Shown one piece after another: positions 1-9,621 of a stretch of DNA of 64,000 nucleotides. The DNA comes from Bacteroidota bacterium (lineage in GTDB: Bacteria; Bacteroidota; Ignavibacteria; Ignavibacteriales; Ignavibacteriaceae). The number at the start of each line of letters is the position of its first letter. Position 1 is the stretch's first letter. The notes under the pieces are model-generated. The model was not told where the DNA came from. It ran no database searches and was given only the letters and a program-made list of their open reading frames with translations. Location: NCBI GenBank assembly GCA_021824145.1, contig JAKALM010000004.1, positions 124,001 to 188,000 of the forward strand, in the 5' to 3' direction. Made by a program: the position numbers and the translations under genes.

Positions 1-42
1 AATTGGGTGAATAAATATGAAGAGCTCTCCAAAGCTCATTAA
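1..42 (+). CDS. 3' end of an unidentified gene (partial)
   Basis: Frame 1 is open from the window edge and ends at TAA 40-42 after 13 codons reading NWVNKYEELSKAH. The other two plus frames hit stops within 12 nt. The composition (Trp, Tyr, Glu, Lys) looks like a protein C-terminus, but it is too short to identify. It would lie about 135 nt upstream of purF on the same strand. Confidence 0.4.
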   Translation, partial: NWVNKYEELSKAH

Positions 43-120
43 TAAATTTCTAGAATTTCTCTAACTATTTTATTAATGTGAGATAAATATTCTCGTTTAT
101 TGTTTATTTTTTCTTACGTT

Positions 121-149
121 TTGTAATAAAGTATTTATTTTTATTTTTG
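121..149 (+). promoter_or_regulatory. Bacteroidota-type promoter candidate for purF
   Basis: TTG at 121-123 is followed after 18 nt by TATTTTTG at 142-149. This fits the Bacteroidetes -33/-7 pattern TTG and TAnnTTTG. It lies about 28 nt before the purF start codon. The match is seen in the sequence. That this organism's sigma factor uses this pattern is inference, and in such AT-rich DNA chance matches are common. Confidence 0.4.
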
Positions 150-177
150 CACTAAAATTTATTTAGAATGTGAGTTG

Positions 178-1662
178 ATGGAAATAATTTCAGACAAACC
201 TAAATGTCATTGCGGAGTTTTTGGCATCTTTAATAATGAGACTGCTGGAGTAAATACTTATTATGGCTTACATGCTTTACAACATCGTGGTCAAGAAGCT
301 AGCGGCATTGTAACTAAAAGTATAAACGATAAAGGGAACTCGATTTTTAATTTGCATAAAGGCGATGGACTTGTCTCTGAAGTTTATGCAGATTCTAAAA
401 TATTTAAAGATAAATTAATTGGTTTTTCTGCAATTGGTCATAATAGATATTCAACCACTGGTTCGTCAGATTCACAAAATAATATTCAGCCATTTGTAGT
501 TCATTATAGATTAGGGAATTTAGCCGTTGCGCATAATGGAAATTTAACTAACGCCAAACAATTACGCGAAGAATTAGTAAACGAAGGAGCAATCTTTCAA
601 ACAACTAGTGATACAGAGGTTATTCTTCACTTAATTGCCAGAAGTAAATTGGATGATCAAGTTGAGCAAATAAAAGAAGCTTTAGAAAGAATTGAAGGTG
701 CGTTTTCTTTAGTTATATTAACTGATGATAAACTAATTGCGGCAAGAGATCAATATGGATTTCGTCCTCTTTCAATAGGAAAAGTAAACGGTTCTTTTGT
801 CGTTGCTTCTGAAACTTGCGCCTTTGATATTATTGCTGCAAAATTTATTCGCGAAGTTCAGCCTGGCGAAATAGTTGTAATTGATGAATCCACAAAAAGT
901 GAAAATGAGATTAAATCATTAAGGATAAAGGAAAATCAAATTTTTCCAAAGAAACATTGCATATTTGAATACATTTATTTCTCTCGACCTGATAGTTTTA
1001 TTTTTGGTCATAATGTTGATAAGATGAGAAGACGTTTAGGAAAAACTCTAGCAAGAAAATATCCAGTCGAAGATAAAGATAATGAAAAAGTAATTGTTAT
1101 AAGCGTGCCAGATAGTTCCAATACAACTGCGCTCGGTTATCAAACTGAACTTGAGAAAGAAGGAATTAATTCAAAATTAGAAATTGGATTGATAAGAAGT
1201 CATTATATTGGCCGTACTTTTATTCAGCCAGGACAAGAAAAAAGAAAGATTGGCGTAAGAATAAAATTTAATATTGTTAAAGGAGTTCTGGAAGGAAGGA
1301 CTGTAGTAATTGTAGATGATTCTATTGTTCGCGGTACAACATCCAAGCAATTAGTAAATTTAATAAAAGAAGCAAAACCCAAATCTATTCATTTAAGAAT
1401 TTCCTCAGCACCAATAATGCACCCATGTTTTTATGGAATGGATTTCCCAAGTAAAGATGAACTAATTGCATGTCAGATGAACGGTGATGTAAAAAGTATT
1501 GAAAAATATTTAGGTGTTGATAGCCTAGAATATTTGACTATTGATGAGATGTTGGAAGCAGTATCTGAAGCTGGTATTAATAATTTTTGCACGGCATGTT
1601 TTTCTGGAAATTATCCAACTGAAGTTGATGTTGCTTTTAAGAAAGAAATGTATGAATTGTAA
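178..1662 (+). CDS. purF: amidophosphoribosyltransferase
   Basis: First committed enzyme of purine synthesis: PRPP plus glutamine gives 5-phosphoribosylamine. The 494-residue protein has an N-terminal class II glutamine amidotransferase domain with CGVFGIF at residues 12-18. Cys12 would be the nucleophile exposed after removal of an 11-residue propeptide, as in the B. subtilis type. Further motifs are LQHRGQEASGI, the HNG site and the PRPP loop VIVDDSIVRGTT near residue 380. C-terminal cysteines (CFYGMDFPS, CTACFSGNYP) resemble the [4Fe-4S] ligands of the B. subtilis class. A TTG at 175 directly precedes the ATG at 178; I chose the ATG. The last 11 nt overlap the next gene. Confidence 0.96.
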   Translation: MEIISDKPKCHCGVFGIFNNETAGVNTYYGLHALQHRGQEASGIVTKSINDKGNSIFNLHKGDGLVSEVYADSKIFKDKLIGFSAIGHNRYSTTGSSDSQNNIQPFVVHYRLGNLAVAHNGNLTNAKQLREELVNEGAIFQTTSDTEVILHLIARSKLDDQVEQIKEALERIEGAFSLVILTDDKLIAARDQYGFRPLSIGKVNGSFVVASETCAFDIIAAKFIREVQPGEIVVIDESTKSENEIKSLRIKENQIFPKKHCIFEYIYFSRPDSFIFGHNVDKMRRRLGKTLARKYPVEDKDNEKVIVISVPDSSNTTALGYQTELEKEGINSKLEIGLIRSHYIGRTFIQPGQEKRKIGVRIKFNIVKGVLEGRTVVIVDDSIVRGTTSKQLVNLIKEAKPKSIHLRISSAPIMHPCFYGMDFPSKDELIACQMNGDVKSIEKYLGVDSLEYLTIDEMLEAVSEAGINNFCTACFSGNYPTEVDVAFKKEMYEL

Positions 1663-4600
1663 AGCAATAATTGCTTTCGTTTTAATTTTTTTTATTCCTT
1701 TCATTACATATTCTCAAACAACCTGTTTTATTAAATATAAAAATTCAATTAACCCTTTCGTTATTGAAAATAAATTACAAACAAAAAATTTCTTTTCTTC
1801 TAAATCGTTACAATCCATTAGTAATAAAATAATCACGGCAAATTATTTTGCAAGAAATTTAGGTAAAGATGATTTTAATTTATCAAGAATAATAAAGGTA
1901 ACTTTTCCCGATCATAATTCTGAGCAAGAATTTTTAGATCAGATTAAAAATGATCCATCAGTTGAATATGCACAATCTTCAAATTTGTATAAGATTGATT
2001 CTATACCTAACGATAGCCTTGTAAGCCAACAATGGGCGCTTCAGAAGATTAGAGCTTTTGATGCATGGAATATAACTCAAGGATCCGATTCAATTATAAT
2101 TGGGTTAATTGATACTGGTATTGATTATCTTCACCCAGATCTTAAAAATAAAATTTTTTATAATCCCGGTGAAATGGGGACTGACCCAAAAGGGAATGAT
2201 AAAAAAAATAATGGTATTGATGACGACGGTAATGGATTTATTGATGATTATATGGGCTGGGATTTTACTGATGAAAAAGGATTTCCATTCGATTCTACGA
2301 GCGGTGATTATCTAAATTGGGATAATAATCCGATGGATGAAAATGGTCATGGGACTTATATTGCTGGCATATTAGCTGCGGAAACTAATAACCATATTGG
2401 AATTGCTGGTGCAGCACCCAAAATTAAAATACTAAATGTTAGAGCGTTTGATCCTTCTGGTTATGGGCAAGAAGATGATGTTGCTTCTGCAATTCTATAT
2501 GCAGTTAAAATGGGCGCAAAAGTCATTAACATGAGTTTTGGTGATACTCAATATTCAAACGTATTGCGAGACGTTATTAGATACGCATATAACGAAGGAG
2601 TTGTTCTTGTGGCTAGTTCCGGGAATGATGGTTCAGATGAACCTCATTATCCATCGGGTTATTCTGAAGTAATTTGCGTAGGCAATTCTACTGAAAATGA
2701 TTATGTTGCTTCAACTTCAAACTATGGTTCAACTTTAGATTTGGTTGCACCAGGTACTGACATTCTAACTACAGAAAAGGGAGGAGGCTATGGAGAAGTT
2801 AGCGGAACTTCAGCTTCTGCACCATTTGTTTCAGCAACAGCTGGTTTAATTTTATCACTTGGTAATTTTACAAACGAAGAAGTAAAGCAGATATTAAAAT
2901 CAACTGCAGATGACATTGATCAGCCAGGCTGGGATATTAAAAGCGGTGCAGGCAGACTTAATATCTTTAGAGCTTTAAGCTCGCTTGCACCTTCAACTAT
3001 AAAATTTAATTCTCCCACTCAGGATTTTTCTACTTTATCAGATACCGTTAATATTAACGCAACCATATTATCTGCTTATTTTAACAGTTATAGTTTATAT
3101 CTTGGTGTTGGAAAAAATCCGAATTCATGGACTAATTTAATTCAAAATGGGAAATATCAAGTCGAAAATAAAAATATTTACAATTTAGACATATCTTCCT
3201 TAGCAGATTCAACTTATTGTCTAAGGTTAGTTGTTCAATTTAGTAATGGTAAAACTACTGAAGAAAGGGTAAATTTTAATATTATAAGGAAACCACCAGA
3301 TGCAAGTTTAGTCTTTGTTGGGCCAGCTTTTTATGGCGATAAGTCTACTGTACTAGCATCATTTTATACCGATCAGTTAAGTATTGTAAAAATGTATTAT
3401 AGAAAATTAGGAGAGAAAGATTTCAACTCATTGTCACTTGATGGATTTTCCACTAATACTTTATCAGTTAATAATTTGCATTATGGATTTATTCCTTTAG
3501 ATATTGTTAATCAAAATTCAAATTATGAAATATATTTTGAGGCTATAAATCAAGTAGGATTAAAATCAATTATTAATAACAATGGTTCTAATTTTATTGT
3601 CTCAACCGCTTTCCCTTTGTATCCTGCATATAAAACAGAACTTCCATATTCTTTGCCTCCTGGAGAAATTTATCAAAACCCATTAAGCTTAACTTCTAAT
3701 GATTCAAATGAAGTTGCATTAAGAAAAGCAGACGAACCTCAAAATACTTATTTCTATAAATTGTCTGGTAATAATTTTTTGAAATTTGATTCCTTGCAAA
3801 ATATGATTGTTAAAGATAATGGTGATTTCAACAACAATGGTAAAAAAGATTTGCTTACTTATTTTGTTTATAACGGATATATCTTTGAACAGTCAAATCC
3901 ATCTTCTACAAATTTAGTAAAGGAATTTTCGGATACTTCAAAAAAGTTTTGGCCTGTTCTAGCAAAAGATATTGACGGCGATGATAAAACTGAAATTCTT
4001 GCAATTGATAGCGATACTTCAATTACTGTTTGGAAAGTTCAAAATAATTTAAGTTTGTCTGATTCAGTAAGATTATTTAATTTTTCTCAAAATACTTCTA
4101 ACAACAAAATATTGGACGCACCAAATGCAGTAATTGCAGATCTAAATGGTGATGGCAAAAATGAAATTTGGATGGTAGATCAAGGCGGAGATATTTTCAG
4201 TTACAATATTATAAGTCCCAATAATTATCAAAAGGGAAGAGTTATTTCCACTGAATTTGAAAGTTCATCGTCTTATTTAACAGCCGGTAAATATCTTGGT
4301 AACGGAACTACTGAAATGGCTGTACTGCTTCATTCAATCTCAAATCTTGATATTGCACCTTATTACAGATTAGTTGTTTTTAATTTTATCGCTGATTCTC
4401 TAAATATAATTTTTGATCAAGCATTTATAGATCCAACGACAGAATTTAATACTCAGTTCCATCAAATTGATAATAGTTTAAGATTTGCTGATATTGATAA
4501 TGACGGCAGTGACGAACTTATATTATTTATTTATCCTTATTCATATATATTTAAATATGAACAAGGTAAAACATCAATAATTTCATATAAAAAAAATATT

Positions 4601-5869
4601 AATTCGAATACAATTTTTGTCGGAGATTTAAATAAGAATGGTGTTCCAGAAGTTGCATTTCCAACAAGCACTGGAATAAATTTTTATGAATTTGCTGTAT
4701 CAAGTTCTCCAACTACGCCTACTAACTTGACTGGTTACAGTATTGATACTTCAAAAATTACATTAAAATGGATGGGGTATTCAAATAAATATTATATTTT
4801 TCGAGGCAATCAAGAAAATAATTTAGCCCTATTCGATTCGACAAATTCAAATAATTATATTGATAATTCTTGCACAAATAATAATTACTATTATTATGCA
4901 GTAAAATCTTTTGACGAAACTAAAAAAATACCTTTATCTAATCTTAGCCAAATAATTAATGTTTATTGCCATAAACCTGCTGAAGTTAAAAGTGCAATTA
5001 TAAAATCGTCTAATTCTGTATTGCTTACGTTTAATGGTATGATAAATAATACTTATGAAAACCTCAACTCATTTGAATTACTTCCTTCAATTTTTCCATC
5101 ATCAGTATCGGCTGAAAGCCAATATTCATATTTAATAACATTTCCAGTCCAAATTAAAATTGGAGAAAATTATTTGGTAGTTAAAAATTTATCTGATTAT
5201 TATGGTTCACCGATAATAAATGATACTGTAGGATTTAGGGTTGATAGTGTTGCTTCGCAGTTAAATTTTTATGTTCAATCCTTTAAAATTATAAATCCAT
5301 ATAAAATAAAATTATCATTCAATTTAAATGTTGATTCTGTTTCAGCAATGAATGTGAATAATTACATTTTTACTCCCAATAATTTTGTTAATTCCGTACA
5401 AATTGATGCAGATGATCCCAAAACAATTTATTTGAATTTAGATGGACAAAAACCAGTTGGATCCATAGGGATTCAATATAAATTAAGAATTGAAAATGTA
5501 AGTTCATCAGTTCAATCAGGATTCATAAAAATTAATTCAGGTTCGGGAAGTTATATTATGTTAGCAAAAACAGCAGATAATTTATCTGATGTTTTTGTTT
5601 ATCCAAGTCCTGTTAGAATTTTAACTGGAAATGAAAAAATAACTTTCGCTAATTTACCAGAAAGAGTTAAGATAACAATTTTTAATTTGAGCGGAAGGAA
5701 GGTAAATGAAATTGGGGGGATAATTGATAATGGAGGATTAGACTACAATCTTTTGGATAATGCTGGAAGGTTGCTTAATAGTGGTATTTATATTTACAGA
5801 ATAGCAAGTTATGATAATTCTAATAATGAAGTTGAGCAAAAAATAGGTAAATTTGCCGTAATAAGATGA
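1652..5869 (+). CDS. secreted subtilisin-like serine protease with VCBS/FG-GAP-like repeats and T9SS sorting domain
   Basis: 1405-residue exported S8 protease. The start ATG 1652 overlaps the purF stop; it directly precedes a signal peptide (NCKAIIAFVLIFFIPFITYSQ). An upstream in-frame ATG would place a long extension inside purF and is rejected. Residues about 30-120 resemble an I9-type inhibitory propeptide. The catalytic triad is Asp154 (IGLIDTGID), His233 (NGHGTYIAGIL) and Ser387 (SGTSASAPF). The middle has several Ca-binding-like FG-GAP/VCBS motifs (DIDGDDKTEIL, DLNGDGKNEIW, DIDNDGSDELI), then a fibronectin III-like stretch. The end is a type A T9SS sorting domain (VFVYPSPV... GRKVNEI... 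SGIYIYRI). An outer-surface or secreted protease is inferred. Its place between purF and pgsA is unusual. Confidence 0.92.
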   Translation: MNCKAIIAFVLIFFIPFITYSQTTCFIKYKNSINPFVIENKLQTKNFFSSKSLQSISNKIITANYFARNLGKDDFNLSRIIKVTFPDHNSEQEFLDQIKNDPSVEYAQSSNLYKIDSIPNDSLVSQQWALQKIRAFDAWNITQGSDSIIIGLIDTGIDYLHPDLKNKIFYNPGEMGTDPKGNDKKNNGIDDDGNGFIDDYMGWDFTDEKGFPFDSTSGDYLNWDNNPMDENGHGTYIAGILAAETNNHIGIAGAAPKIKILNVRAFDPSGYGQEDDVASAILYAVKMGAKVINMSFGDTQYSNVLRDVIRYAYNEGVVLVASSGNDGSDEPHYPSGYSEVICVGNSTENDYVASTSNYGSTLDLVAPGTDILTTEKGGGYGEVSGTSASAPFVSATAGLILSLGNFTNEEVKQILKSTADDIDQPGWDIKSGAGRLNIFRALSSLAPSTIKFNSPTQDFSTLSDTVNINATILSAYFNSYSLYLGVGKNPNSWTNLIQNGKYQVENKNIYNLDISSLADSTYCLRLVVQFSNGKTTEERVNFNIIRKPPDASLVFVGPAFYGDKSTVLASFYTDQLSIVKMYYRKLGEKDFNSLSLDGFSTNTLSVNNLHYGFIPLDIVNQNSNYEIYFEAINQVGLKSIINNNGSNFIVSTAFPLYPAYKTELPYSLPPGEIYQNPLSLTSNDSNEVALRKADEPQNTYFYKLSGNNFLKFDSLQNMIVKDNGDFNNNGKKDLLTYFVYNGYIFEQSNPSSTNLVKEFSDTSKKFWPVLAKDIDGDDKTEILAIDSDTSITVWKVQNNLSLSDSVRLFNFSQNTSNNKILDAPNAVIADLNGDGKNEIWMVDQGGDIFSYNIISPNNYQKGRVISTEFESSSSYLTAGKYLGNGTTEMAVLLHSISNLDIAPYYRLVVFNFIADSLNIIFDQAFIDPTTEFNTQFHQIDNSLRFADIDNDGSDELILFIYPYSYIFKYEQGKTSIISYKKNINSNTIFVGDLNKNGVPEVAFPTSTGINFYEFAVSSSPTTPTNLTGYSIDTSKITLKWMGYSNKYYIFRGNQENNLALFDSTNSNNYIDNSCTNNNYYYYAVKSFDETKKIPLSNLSQIINVYCHKPAEVKSAIIKSSNSVLLTFNGMINNTYENLNSFELLPSIFPSSVSAESQYSYLITFPVQIKIGENYLVVKNLSDYYGSPIINDTVGFRVDSVASQLNFYVQSFKIINPYKIKLSFNLNVDSVSAMNVNNYIFTPNNFVNSVQIDADDPKTIYLNLDGQKPVGSIGIQYKLRIENVSSSVQSGFIKINSGSGSYIMLAKTADNLSDVFVYPSPVRILTGNEKITFANLPERVKITIFNLSGRKVNEIGGIIDNGGLDYNLLDNAGRLLNSGIYIYRIASYDNSNNEVEQKIGKFAVIR

Positions 5870-6438
5870 AAATTAATTTTAACGAAATAAAAACGAAGTC
5901 TAATTTACTTAGTTTAATTAGATTATTAACAGCAATACCATTTTGGTTTTTATTGGATGATTTTAATTCTTCACAAACTCGAATAATTATTTTTGCTCTA
6001 TGCATCTTTGCAGCATTAACAGATATTCTTGATGGATTTCTAGCCAGAAAATACAACGAAGTAACTGAGTTAGGCAAAATAATTGATCCTTTTGCCGACA
6101 AAATTGTAATTGCTTCAATAATTATTAAGTTATTTTCAATTGGTAAAGTAGATTTGTTCTATTTTATATTAATAATCAGTAGAGACATATTAATTTTTAT
6201 TGGGGGAATAATAGTTTCATCAAAAATAGGAAAAGTTTTACCTTCTAATATTTTAGGTAAAATTACAGTAATTAATATCAGCTTAGTTATACTACTTATT
6301 CTATTCAATTTATCTGAAGATAATGTTGTTTTTAATCTATTGTATTATCTCAGTATTACACTTATTATTATTTCAATCATAGCATATACATACAGAGCTA
6401 TCGAATTTATTAAAAAGAAAGATTATGGGACTATTTAA
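5866..6438 (+). CDS. pgsA: CDP-diacylglycerol--glycerol-3-phosphate 3-phosphatidyltransferase
   Basis: Makes phosphatidylglycerophosphate in the inner membrane, the first step to phosphatidylglycerol and cardiolipin. The 190-residue protein has several membrane segments and the CDP-alcohol phosphotransferase signature D-G-(x2)-A-R-(x8)-G-(x3)-D-(x3)-D, read here as DGFLAR...LGKIIDPFAD around residues 50-73. Length is normal for PgsA. The start ATG overlaps the protease stop by 4 nt (ATGA), and the end overlaps ftsY by 14 nt. Other CDP-OH-P enzymes (PssA, cardiolipin synthase) cannot be fully excluded, but the short N-terminus and motif spacing favour PgsA. Confidence 0.9.
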   Translation: MKINFNEIKTKSNLLSLIRLLTAIPFWFLLDDFNSSQTRIIIFALCIFAALTDILDGFLARKYNEVTELGKIIDPFADKIVIASIIIKLFSIGKVDLFYFILIISRDILIFIGGIIVSSKIGKVLPSNILGKITVINISLVILLILFNLSEDNVVFNLLYYLSITLIIISIIAYTYRAIEFIKKKDYGTI

Positions 6439-7357
6439 AAATCTAAATTTCGAAAAACTAAAAAGCGGATTAGCAAAAACTAGAAATAAAATAATTAATT
6501 CTATCACAGAGACGATTAGCGGTAAAGCAGTTTTAGATGAAAAAACAATTGAAGAAATTGAAGAAATTCTAATATCTTCGGATATCGGTTTTGAAACATC
6601 GGAACGAATTATTGAAAAATCTAGAGAATTATTAAAGAATGATAAAAATCGAACTTCACAAAATATAGTTGATATTATTAAAAAAGAATTGACCACAATT
6701 TTATATAAAGAAAATTCCAATCAAAATAATTTTGATAAATATAAACCCTATGTAATACTGATTGTTGGAATTAATGGAGTTGGCAAAACTACAACAGTTG
6801 GTAAATTAGCTTATAATTTTAAGAAATCTGGATTAAAAGTTATTGTTGGCGCAGCAGATACTTTTCGTGCTGCCGCAAATGAACAATTAGATATTTGGGC
6901 AAATAGAGCTGAAGTTCAGATAGTACAAAATAAAAAAAGTTCTGATCCTTCTTCAGTGGTATTTGAAACAATAAATGTTGCTATTAAAGAAAATTATGAC
7001 ATTGTATTAATTGACACAGCCGGACGTCTTCACAATAAAGCTCATTTAATGGAAGAATTAAACAAAATTAAACGTGTTATAAAAAAACTTATTTCATATG
7101 CTCCAAATGATACTTTACTTGTTATTGATGGGAATACTGGACAAAATGCAATTATGCAAGCCGATGAATTTTCAAAAGTAACAGATTTAACTGGCTTAAT
7201 TATTACAAAGTTAGATGGAACAGCTAAAGGCGGAATTGTTTTTCAAATATATGACAAATTAAAAATTCCAGTTAAATATATTGGTGTTGGGGAAGGGATA
7301 GATGATTTACAATCATTTGAACCAAATCTTTTTGTAAATGCTATATTCGAAAATTAA
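6425..7357 (+). CDS. ftsY: signal recognition particle receptor FtsY
   Basis: SRP receptor GTPase that delivers ribosome-nascent chain complexes to the Sec translocon. The 310-residue protein is an N-domain helical bundle (about 1-100) followed by the G domain: G1 GINGVGKTTT near residue 115, the SRP-specific DTFRAAANEQL, DTAGRLHNKAHLMEEL, TKLDGTAKGG and the closing GVGEGIDDLQSFEP, which separates FtsY from Ffh. There is no acidic A domain, so it is the short form found in many bacteria. It overlaps pgsA by 14 nt and ends the plus-strand set. Confidence 0.96.
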   Translation: MGLFKNLNFEKLKSGLAKTRNKIINSITETISGKAVLDEKTIEEIEEILISSDIGFETSERIIEKSRELLKNDKNRTSQNIVDIIKKELTTILYKENSNQNNFDKYKPYVILIVGINGVGKTTTVGKLAYNFKKSGLKVIVGAADTFRAAANEQLDIWANRAEVQIVQNKKSSDPSSVVFETINVAIKENYDIVLIDTAGRLHNKAHLMEELNKIKRVIKKLISYAPNDTLLVIDGNTGQNAIMQADEFSKVTDLTGLIITKLDGTAKGGIVFQIYDKLKIPVKYIGVGEGIDDLQSFEPNLFVNAIFEN

Positions 7358-7363
7358 AATATT

Positions 7364-7407
7364 TATTAGTTTACATAATATACATTATCGGACTAATATT
7401 TTATTTT
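7364..7407 (+). terminator. possible terminator between convergent ftsY and the hydroxyacyl-CoA dehydrogenase gene
   Basis: TATTAGT at 7364-7370 pairs with ACTAATA at 7392-7398 across a 21-nt loop, and TTTTATTTT follows. The stem is AT-rich and the loop long, so it is a weak candidate. Its position just after the ftsY stop supports it. Confidence 0.3.
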
Positions 7408-7473
7408 CAAATTACAAGTTAAAATTATAAAATTTCTTAAAATTCTTTGATATTAAATATCTATAAAATTTAA

Positions 7474-8322
7474 TTAATACTTAAAAAATCCTTCTCCAGA
7501 TTTTCGACCTAACTTATTTGCAGCAACCATTTTCTTAAGTAATGGGCATGGACGATATTTGGGATCATTGTAACCATTATATAATACTTCCATTATAGCT
7601 AGACATACATCGAGGCCTATGAAGTCGGCTAAAGTTAAAGGTCCCATAGGATGGTTCATCCCTAATTTCATTACAGTGTCAATATCTTCTCTAGATGCCA
7701 CACCTTCCATCAGAGCAAAAATTGCTTCGTTTATCATAGGCATTAAAATTCTGTTCGATATAAATCCTGGATAATCAAAAACTTCAACTGGCACTTTACC
7801 TAATTTCAAAGCAAGATTTTTGATTGTATTGAATGTATCATCACTAGTAGAATAACCACGAATTATTTCAACTAATTGCATGACAGGAACAGGATTCATA
7901 AAATGCATACCAATAAATTTTTCTGGTCGATTTGATACAGACAGCTCTGTTATTGATATTGAAGAAGTATTTGAAGCAAATATAGATTCAGGTTTAACAA
8001 TATTTTGTATTTTATTAAATATATTTAGTTTAGCCCCTCTATTCTCATAAATTGCCTCAATAATTAAATCAGACTCAGAAGGTATGTTTTCTACACCGAC
8101 AATTTTTGAAATATTGGATAAGGTTTCTGCTTTATCACTTTCAGTTATACTTCCCTTTTTAATTTGTCTATCTAAATTGTTTGAAATATTTGATAAAGCT
8201 TTTTCTAATAAAGCATTATTAGTTTCAATTAAATTTACTTTGAAATTTTTCATAGCAAAAACATGTGCAATACCATTACCCATTGTTCCTGCTCCAATAA
8301 CTGAAACAGATTTTATTTCCAT
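7474..8322 (-). CDS. hbd: 3-hydroxybutyryl-CoA dehydrogenase (3-hydroxyacyl-CoA dehydrogenase family)
   Basis: NAD(P)-dependent interconversion of acetoacetyl-CoA and 3-hydroxybutyryl-CoA. The 282-residue protein starts with a Rossmann dinucleotide site (VIGAGTMGNGIAHVFA), has the catalytic region FIGMHFMNPVPVM around residue 140, the DYPGFISNRILMPMINEA stretch, and the C-terminal helical domain (GMNHPMGPLTLADFIGLD). This is the usual length for the single-domain Hbd/PaaH type. It lies 15 nt downstream of a thiolase gene, so the pair carries out consecutive steps of fatty acid/butyrate metabolism. Direction in vivo (oxidation or synthesis) cannot be told. Confidence 0.93.
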   Translation of the reverse strand: MEIKSVSVIGAGTMGNGIAHVFAMKNFKVNLIETNNALLEKALSNISNNLDRQIKKGSITESDKAETLSNISKIVGVENIPSESDLIIEAIYENRGAKLNIFNKIQNIVKPESIFASNTSSISITELSVSNRPEKFIGMHFMNPVPVMQLVEIIRGYSTSDDTFNTIKNLALKLGKVPVEVFDYPGFISNRILMPMINEAIFALMEGVASREDIDTVMKLGMNHPMGPLTLADFIGLDVCLAIMEVLYNGYNDPKYRPCPLLKKMVAANKLGRKSGEGFFKY

Positions 8323-8337
8323 GATATTCCCTATTAT

Positions 8338-9519
8338 TTAATTTTTAATATTTTTTATTATTAAAGCAGAGGCTTCTCCTCCACCAATGCAAAGTGAAGC
8401 TAATCCATATTCTGAATTTCTTTTTTTCATTTCATATATTAATGTGGTTAAAATTCTTGCTCCACTAGCTCCAATTGGATGTCCCAATGCAATTGCTCCG
8501 CCGTTTACATTTACTTTTTCAGAGTTCAAATTTAACAGTTTGTTTACGGCTAAGGAAACTACTGCAAATGCTTCATTAATTTCAAATAAATCTATATCAT
8601 TTTGGGTTAAGTTGGCTTTTTTCAAGACTTTTTCAATAGCAAGAGCCGGTGCTGTTGTAAAATCTATTGGAGCTTTCGCGGCAGAACTTTGAGAAACAAT
8701 CTCAACTAGAGGATTTAATCCTAATTTATTTGCCGTTTCTTCGCTTGTAATTAATAATGCAGCAGCTCCATCATTTATACTTGAGGAATTAGCAGCAGTT
8801 ATAATACCATCTTTTTCGAAAACTGGTTTTAATTTCGGAATTTTTTCAAAATTCACTTTTGAAGGTTCTTCATCTTTATCTACTAAAATTTCTTCATTTC
8901 TTGTTTTAATAGGCACTTTTACAATTTCATCATCAAATTTACCACTTTTCTGAGCTTCAAGAGCTTTTCTGTATGAGTTTGCCGAAAATTCATCTAATTG
9001 TTCTCGTGAAAATTTAAAATCCCGAGCACATGATTCTGCGCAGCTTCCCATATGGATGTTATTATAAACATCCCATAAACCATCTTTTATCATAGAATCT
9101 ATTAATTCACCATTTCCTAATTTATAGCCTGTTCGTGCATTTTGTAATAAATAAGGTGCATTTGACATACTTTCTTGTCCACCAGCTATTATAATTTCTG
9201 AATCGCCACATTTAATAGCCTGTTCTGCTAACATAACAGCTTTTAAGCCGCTTCCACACATTTTATTTATAGTTAAACATTCAGTTTTATTTGGTAGCCC
9301 AGCAAAAATGGCAGCTTGACGTGCTGGTGCTTGTCCTTGCCCTGCAGTTAAAACATTTCCCATAATAACTTCATCAACAAGATTTGCATCAATATTCGAG
9401 GATTTTAAAATTGATGTAATAACTATACTGCCTAATTTCCCAGCACTTAAAGATGATAATGAACCATTAAAAGATCCTATCGGTGTTCTTTTCGCAGCAC
9501 AAATTACTACTTTTTTCAT
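8338..9519 (-). CDS. acetyl-CoA C-acetyltransferase (thiolase)
   Basis: Condenses two acetyl-CoA to acetoacetyl-CoA, or splits 3-ketoacyl-CoA. 393 residues, the normal thiolase length. Catalytic residues are visible: the nucleophilic Cys in NKMCGSGLKAV (near residue 88), His in GGAIALGHPIGASGAR (near 349) and Cys in SLCIGGGEASA (near 378). A GGGAG Shine-Dalgarno sequence precedes the start. It is co-directional with the dehydrogenase gene 15 nt downstream. AtoB/ThlA-type biosynthetic and FadA-type degradative thiolases cannot be separated from sequence alone. Confidence 0.94.
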   Translation of the reverse strand: MKKVVICAAKRTPIGSFNGSLSSLSAGKLGSIVITSILKSSNIDANLVDEVIMGNVLTAGQGQAPARQAAIFAGLPNKTECLTINKMCGSGLKAVMLAEQAIKCGDSEIIIAGGQESMSNAPYLLQNARTGYKLGNGELIDSMIKDGLWDVYNNIHMGSCAESCARDFKFSREQLDEFSANSYRKALEAQKSGKFDDEIVKVPIKTRNEEILVDKDEEPSKVNFEKIPKLKPVFEKDGIITAANSSSINDGAAALLITSEETANKLGLNPLVEIVSQSSAAKAPIDFTTAPALAIEKVLKKANLTQNDIDLFEINEAFAVVSLAVNKLLNLNSEKVNVNGGAIALGHPIGASGARILTTLIYEMKKRNSEYGLASLCIGGGEASALIIKNIKN

Positions 9520-9621
9520 GTTATACTCCCAGACTTTTAATTTTGATAATAATTAAACAAATAAATTCAACAGTATTAAATTAAACATATTCTGATATTA
9601 AAAGAAAAAATAATTAGAATT

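Noticed and set aside
1541-1651. Longer N-terminus of the subtilisin gene inside purF
   Set aside because: It would put 37 Leu/Lys-rich residues before a clean signal peptide; ATG 1652 is the natural start.
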